From contig DLOY01000004.1 in the NCBI GenBank assembly GCA_002478545.1, positions 22,240 to 29,562 of the forward strand: DNA of 7,323 nucleotides. The letters are read 5' to 3'. The DNA comes from Micrococcales bacterium UBA7472 (GTDB lineage: Bacteria > Actinomycetota > Actinomycetes > Actinomycetales > Microbacteriaceae). Positions 4,626 to 7,323 of the stretch are shown piece after piece; the stretch's first letter is position 1; every line of letters starts with the position of its first letter. The notes under the pieces are model-generated. The model worked only from the letters and a program-made list of their open reading frames with translations, searched no databases and was not told the origin of the DNA. A program made the translations under genes and the position numbers.

Positions 4626-5960
4626 ATGTCTTTAGAAATCGACTTCTCAGAAGCGATTGAAATGGGCGACCTCAAGGCAATCTCCCAAAAGCTAGAAGAG
4701 CTTGCTCCGCACGAGATCGCAGAAGAGATATTCCGTCTAGACACGGTGGAGAGCACGGTCATTTGGCGCCTGCTGCCCAAGGACGTGGCACTAGAGGTCT
4801 TTGAAGAGCTTGACGCCGAGAACCAGCAGCAGATTCTTTCTGGAATGCGCGAGCAAGCGTTCCGCGACCTGCTTGAGCGCATGGACCCGGATGACCGAGT
4901 GCGTTTGTTGGGTGAGGCACCAGCCAGCTTCGTGAAGAAGGTGCTGGCGGGTCTGAGTCCAAAAGAGCGCAAGATGACGGCCGAACTTTTGGGATACCCA
5001 GAAGAGACCGTTGGCCGCTACATGTCTCCCGAGGTAATCAGCATCGCCGATACCACCACAGTCCCGGAGATTCTCAGCACCATTCGCCGCAAGGGCAAGA
5101 CCGCAGAGACCATCTCGGTTATCGCGGTCGTGGACAAGTCAAAAAAGTTTGTCGGGCTCATCGAGCTAGAGCAGCTGGTTCTGGCAGAAGAGGATCAGAC
5201 CGCAGCCGATGTGGCCGATCAAGATGCCGCAACGGTGTTAGTAACCGACGCTGCCGAAGATGCAGCCAGGCTGTTGCAGGACACCAACTACCTGGCGGTC
5301 GTAGTACTCGACACAGAGGACCGAGTCGTGGGTGTTTTGACCGTAGATGACGCGATCGACATCCTAGAAGAAGCTCACAGCGAGGACATAGCTCGTCAGG
5401 CTGCATCGTTGCCATCTTCTGGTCACTACCTATCGGGCAAAGTTTTCACCCTGGCACGACTGCGCATTGTTTGGCTGCTGTTCTTGGTCGTGGCTGCAAC
5501 GCTAACTGTTTCAGTGCTACAGCTTTTTGAAAACGAACTAGAGCGCTACACCGCCTTGGCTTTGTTTATGCCGATGCTGATTGGAACCGGTGGCAATGTG
5601 GGTGCTCAGGCAGCAACAAGTGCCGTGAGAGCGATTGCCCTGGGTGAGGTGAGACCTCAGGATGTGCTTCGAGTGGCCTGGCGCGAGTCCAGAGTGGGCT
5701 TGCTGTTGGGTATCGGCCTTGGTTTGGTTGGGCTTGTTGCAGGCTGGTTGGTTGCAGGTTGGCAGGTTGGTGCAACGGTTGCAATCGCAATCACAGTGGT
5801 TTGCATGTGGGCGGCAACTGTTGGAGCGGTCATGCCGCTGGCTGCCAAGGCATTGAAGATTGACCCAGCTGTGATTTCGTCGCCGATGGTGACCACCCTG
5901 GTGGATGCCACCGGACTAGTGATTTATTTCCTAATTGCGGGAGTGCTGCTGGGGCTTTAG
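4626..5960 (+). CDS. mgtE: Magnesium transporter MgtE
   Basis: A 444-residue protein with the full MgtE plan and normal length: an acidic helical N domain (about 1-127, with repeated LEEL/LDAE motifs), two CBS domains (about 133-190 and 197-255), a connecting plug helix (about 256-277), then five membrane helices from about 281 to 443. The membrane part carries MPMLIGTGGNVGAQAAT (315-331) and DPAVISSPMVTTLVDATGL (413-431); D427 is placed like the pore aspartate of the Thermus protein. In that family the cytosolic domains sense Mg2+ and close the pore when Mg2+ is plentiful, so control is largely at the protein level. Translation starts at ATG 4626 behind GGCGGTGA. The short leader has no room for an M-box riboswitch. 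The stop overlaps the stop of the minus-strand small protein by four bases. Confidence 0.96.
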   Translation: MSLEIDFSEAIEMGDLKAISQKLEELAPHEIAEEIFRLDTVESTVIWRLLPKDVALEVFEELDAENQQQILSGMREQAFRDLLERMDPDDRVRLLGEAPASFVKKVLAGLSPKERKMTAELLGYPEETVGRYMSPEVISIADTTTVPEILSTIRRKGKTAETISVIAVVDKSKKFVGLIELEQLVLAEEDQTAADVADQDAATVLVTDAAEDAARLLQDTNYLAVVVLDTEDRVVGVLTVDDAIDILEEAHSEDIARQAASLPSSGHYLSGKVFTLARLRIVWLLFLVVAATLTVSVLQLFENELERYTALALFMPMLIGTGGNVGAQAATSAVRAIALGEVRPQDVLRVAWRESRVGLLLGIGLGLVGLVAGWLVAGWQVGATVAIAITVVCMWAATVGAVMPLAAKALKIDPAVISSPMVTTLVDATGLVIYFLIAGVLLGL

Positions 5961-6079
5961 TTCTTGCCACTACCAAATAGCGAGTCAGCAACCAGGTAGA
6001 GCATCATGCCAATCAGAGAGATGATTCCAACCGCGTTGATCGCAATCAAAACTGTTACCTCGTTCACCGATAGTGACAT
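5957..6079 (-). CDS. Small single-helix membrane protein, 40 aa
   Basis: Reading the minus strand from ATG 6079 to TAA at 5959-5957 gives 40 residues, starting MSLSVNEVTV and ending GSGKN. A hydrophobic stretch from about residue 8 to 31 (VTVLIAINAVGIISLIGMMLYLV) predicts one membrane helix with a short polar tail on each side. AGGAG lies five bases before the ATG. The gene starts 18 bases after the DUF998 stop, so it looks like the last gene of the ABC ATPase-DUF998 operon. Its TAA overlaps the mgtE TAG on the other strand by four bases. I do not recognise a family. Coding nature rests on the ribosome site, the operon spacing and the membrane-like composition. It could be a small partner of the DUF998 protein, the ABC transporter or, less directly, MgtE. 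Confidence 0.68.
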   Translation of the reverse strand: MSLSVNEVTVLIAINAVGIISLIGMMLYLVADSLFGSGKN

Positions 6080-6084
6080 GTTTG

Positions 6085-6089
6085 CTCCT
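6085..6089 (-). promoter_or_regulatory. Shine-Dalgarno site of the 40-aa membrane protein
   Basis: AGGAG on the minus strand, five bases before ATG 6079. This is one of the best ribosome binding sites in the window and the main reason to accept so short a gene. Confidence 0.65.
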
Positions 6090-6097
6090 AAAAATCT

Positions 6098-6736
6098 TTA
6101 GCCGTAAAGCTCTTCGCCTTCAAGGCTAAATCCCGGCGCAGGTTTTTTCTTCCTTTGATGCAGATACTGCGCCCAAATCACGAAGCTCAGCCACAGCACT
6201 TGCATCACCGCAATCACCCGCTCAGAAAGTCCAACCATGGGTTGTCCCGGTTCTAGCCAGGTGAGCAGGAACCAAAGTGTGGTCAGACCCATTACCAGCG
6301 TTGCCGAAATGGCTCCGATCGGCCTGAGGCTCCAGTGGTAATCCCTTGATCGGTGAATCGCGAGCAAGGGCCAAATACTGAAAAGCAGAAAAGCTATGGA
6401 TGCAAACAGGCGATGAGCATCCGAGTAACTGGTTTGTGTCGGAGTCGCAAAGATTGTGAATCCAAAACTGGCCAGGCCCGCCAGAAACAAGGTGATTCGT
6501 GCCGGGTGGCCAAGGGCCTTGGCGCTCCAAGCGGCAATGAGTGTCAACGAGGATCCAAACAGAAAGAAGCTGGTCTGCACCCACTTGACCGGAGAGTCAT
6601 CGGCCGCAAGGTCCGAGATAGTTTTTGCGATCGGGTCATAGCCTGGCCAGAGCGCGGCAGAGATGGTCCAGCCCAGGACATTTTGAATTGGCCCCAGAGT
6701 TGCGGCAATGACCGCCCAAATACCGATCACAGGCAT
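6098..6736 (-). CDS. DUF998 family six-helix membrane protein
   Basis: A 212-residue integral membrane protein matching the DUF998 pattern: an N-terminal helix, then LWPGYDPIAKTISDLAADDSP (29-49), the typical extracytoplasmic loop with a GYDP...SDL core, D106-A-H108 before helix four, and GLSERV (169-174) before the last helix. Predicted helices are near 5-25, 54-73, 80-97, 107-127, 138-160 and 172-192, with a basic, polar C-terminal tail (HQRKKKPAPG onward) that should be cytoplasmic. No biochemical function is known to me for the family. Its ATG overlaps the stop of the ABC ATPase gene by one base (TAATG on the minus strand), which implies translational coupling. The 40-aa membrane protein follows after 18 bases. 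Confidence 0.87.
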   Translation of the reverse strand: MPVIGIWAVIAATLGPIQNVLGWTISAALWPGYDPIAKTISDLAADDSPVKWVQTSFFLFGSSLTLIAAWSAKALGHPARITLFLAGLASFGFTIFATPTQTSYSDAHRLFASIAFLLFSIWPLLAIHRSRDYHWSLRPIGAISATLVMGLTTLWFLLTWLEPGQPMVGLSERVIAVMQVLWLSFVIWAQYLHQRKKKPAPGFSLEGEELYG

Positions 6737-7323
6737 TAGCTATTCGCCATTCGAGCCAAGAACTCTTTGGTTCGCTCCCGCTGCGGATTTTCAAAAAAGT
6801 CTTTGGCCTCGCCCTGTTCGTAGATCTTGCCCTGTTCCAGGAAGATCACCCAATCTGCAACCTCCTTGGCAAAGGAGAGCTCATGGGTTGCCATCAAAAT
6901 GGTGGTGCCGCCAGCCTTGAGATCGCGAATCAAATCCAAAACCTCACCCACCAACTCTGGGTCCAGGGCCGAGGTGACTTCATCTAGCAGCAGCACTTTG
7001 GGATCCATCGCAACCGCACGAACGATTGCCGTGCGCTGCTGCTGACCACCGGAAATCTTGTCCGGGTATGAGTTGGCTCTATCCCCCAGGCCAATTCGCT
7101 CAAGCCAGGACTGAGCTATCGACTCAGCCTGGTCCTTGGCGATCTTCTTCACATGGCGCAGTGCCAGGGTGATGTTTTGCAAGATGCTCAAGTGAGCGAA
7201 GAGGTTGTATGACTGAAAGACCAAACCAACCTCGGCTCGAACCTTGTCCTGATTCACACCAGGTGCCGAAATCTCTTCGGTTTCCAAAAAGATCTGGCCG
7301 TCCGAGATTTCTTCAATTAGGTT
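6736..7323 (-). CDS. Polar amino acid ABC transporter ATP-binding protein, N-terminus outside window
   Basis: The minus-strand frame is open to the window edge, so the start and the Walker A loop lie beyond 7323; the TTG at 7287 is internal. Of the 195 visible residues, the order of motifs is complete from the Q-loop on: VFQSYNLFAHLSILQN with the Q-loop glutamine at fragment residue 37, signature ISGGQQQR (90-97), Walker B VLLLDE (110-115) with catalytic E115, SALDPE, and the H-loop MATHE with H147. The NLFAH.S.L.N pattern and GGQQQR signature are those of the GlnQ/HisP/ArtP group, which powers uptake of glutamine, arginine, histidine or similar amino acids with a binding protein and permease. 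Those partners are not in view and are probably upstream. It overlaps the DUF998 gene by one base. Confidence 0.93.
   Translation of the reverse strand, partial: NLIEEISDGQIFLETEEISAPGVNQDKVRAEVGLVFQSYNLFAHLSILQNITLALRHVKKIAKDQAESIAQSWLERIGLGDRANSYPDKISGGQQQRTAIVRAVAMDPKVLLLDEVTSALDPELVGEVLDLIRDLKAGGTTILMATHELSFAKEVADWVIFLEQGKIYEQGEAKDFFENPQRERTKEFLARMANS

Noticed and set aside
4505..4972. 155-aa minus-strand frame over the start of mgtE
   Set aside because: Low-complexity Ser/Arg-rich translation opposite the MgtE N domain; a shadow frame.
6353..6739. 128-aa plus-strand frame opposite the DUF998 gene
   Set aside because: Charged, featureless translation complementary to a membrane protein with clear helices.

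Overview
The window reads as ordinary chromosome of an actinobacterium, most likely a small-genome freshwater Microbacteriaceae of the Rhodoluna/Aquiluna type. That placement is inference. It rests on moderate base composition (about half G+C by eye), frequent GTG starts, a saccharopine-dehydrogenase-family protein and a compact FKBP of a kind I associate with actinobacteria, several genes that look leaderless (a TANNNT-like box six bases before the start codon), and very tight gene packing. I see no transposase, integrase, phage gene, CRISPR array or insertion sequence. No gene-free stretch exceeds about 140 bases.

Layout, left to right. Positions 1-1070 (+) hold the 3' part of a saccharopine-dehydrogenase-family oxidoreductase, followed by a 12-bp perfect hairpin that probably ends transcription from both sides. 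Positions about 1130-1570 (-) encode a small protein resembling the N-terminal head domain of ScoMcrA-type restriction endonucleases, with no nuclease domain attached. A tRNA-Lys(TTT) lies at 1710-1783 (+). Directly behind it, with no terminator I can see, come a YciI/DGPF-domain protein (1818-2162) and a GNAT acetyltransferase (2195-2731). Converging on these from the other strand are three minus-strand genes, in transcription order a class I glutamine amidotransferase-like hydrolase (4508-3795), a DedA membrane protein (3744-3130) and an FKBP peptidyl-prolyl isomerase (3106-2738).

A 117-bp divergent intergenic region separates the hydrolase from mgtE (4626-5960, +), a magnesium channel/transporter with its N domain, CBS pair and membrane domain all present. 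Converging on mgtE is a minus-strand operon: the C-terminal part of a polar-amino-acid ABC transporter ATPase (7323-6736, cut by the window edge), a DUF998 six-helix membrane protein overlapping it by one base, and a previously easy-to-miss 40-residue membrane protein (6079-5957) with a clear ribosome binding site, whose stop overlaps the mgtE stop by four bases.

Most of the window is housekeeping and transport. The parts most worth a second look are the stand-alone ScoMcrA-head-like protein next to tRNA-Lys, a 13-bp copy of the 5' end of that tRNA lying 110 bp upstream of it, the 40-aa membrane protein at the end of the ABC/DUF998 operon, and the recurring leaderless-promoter spacing.
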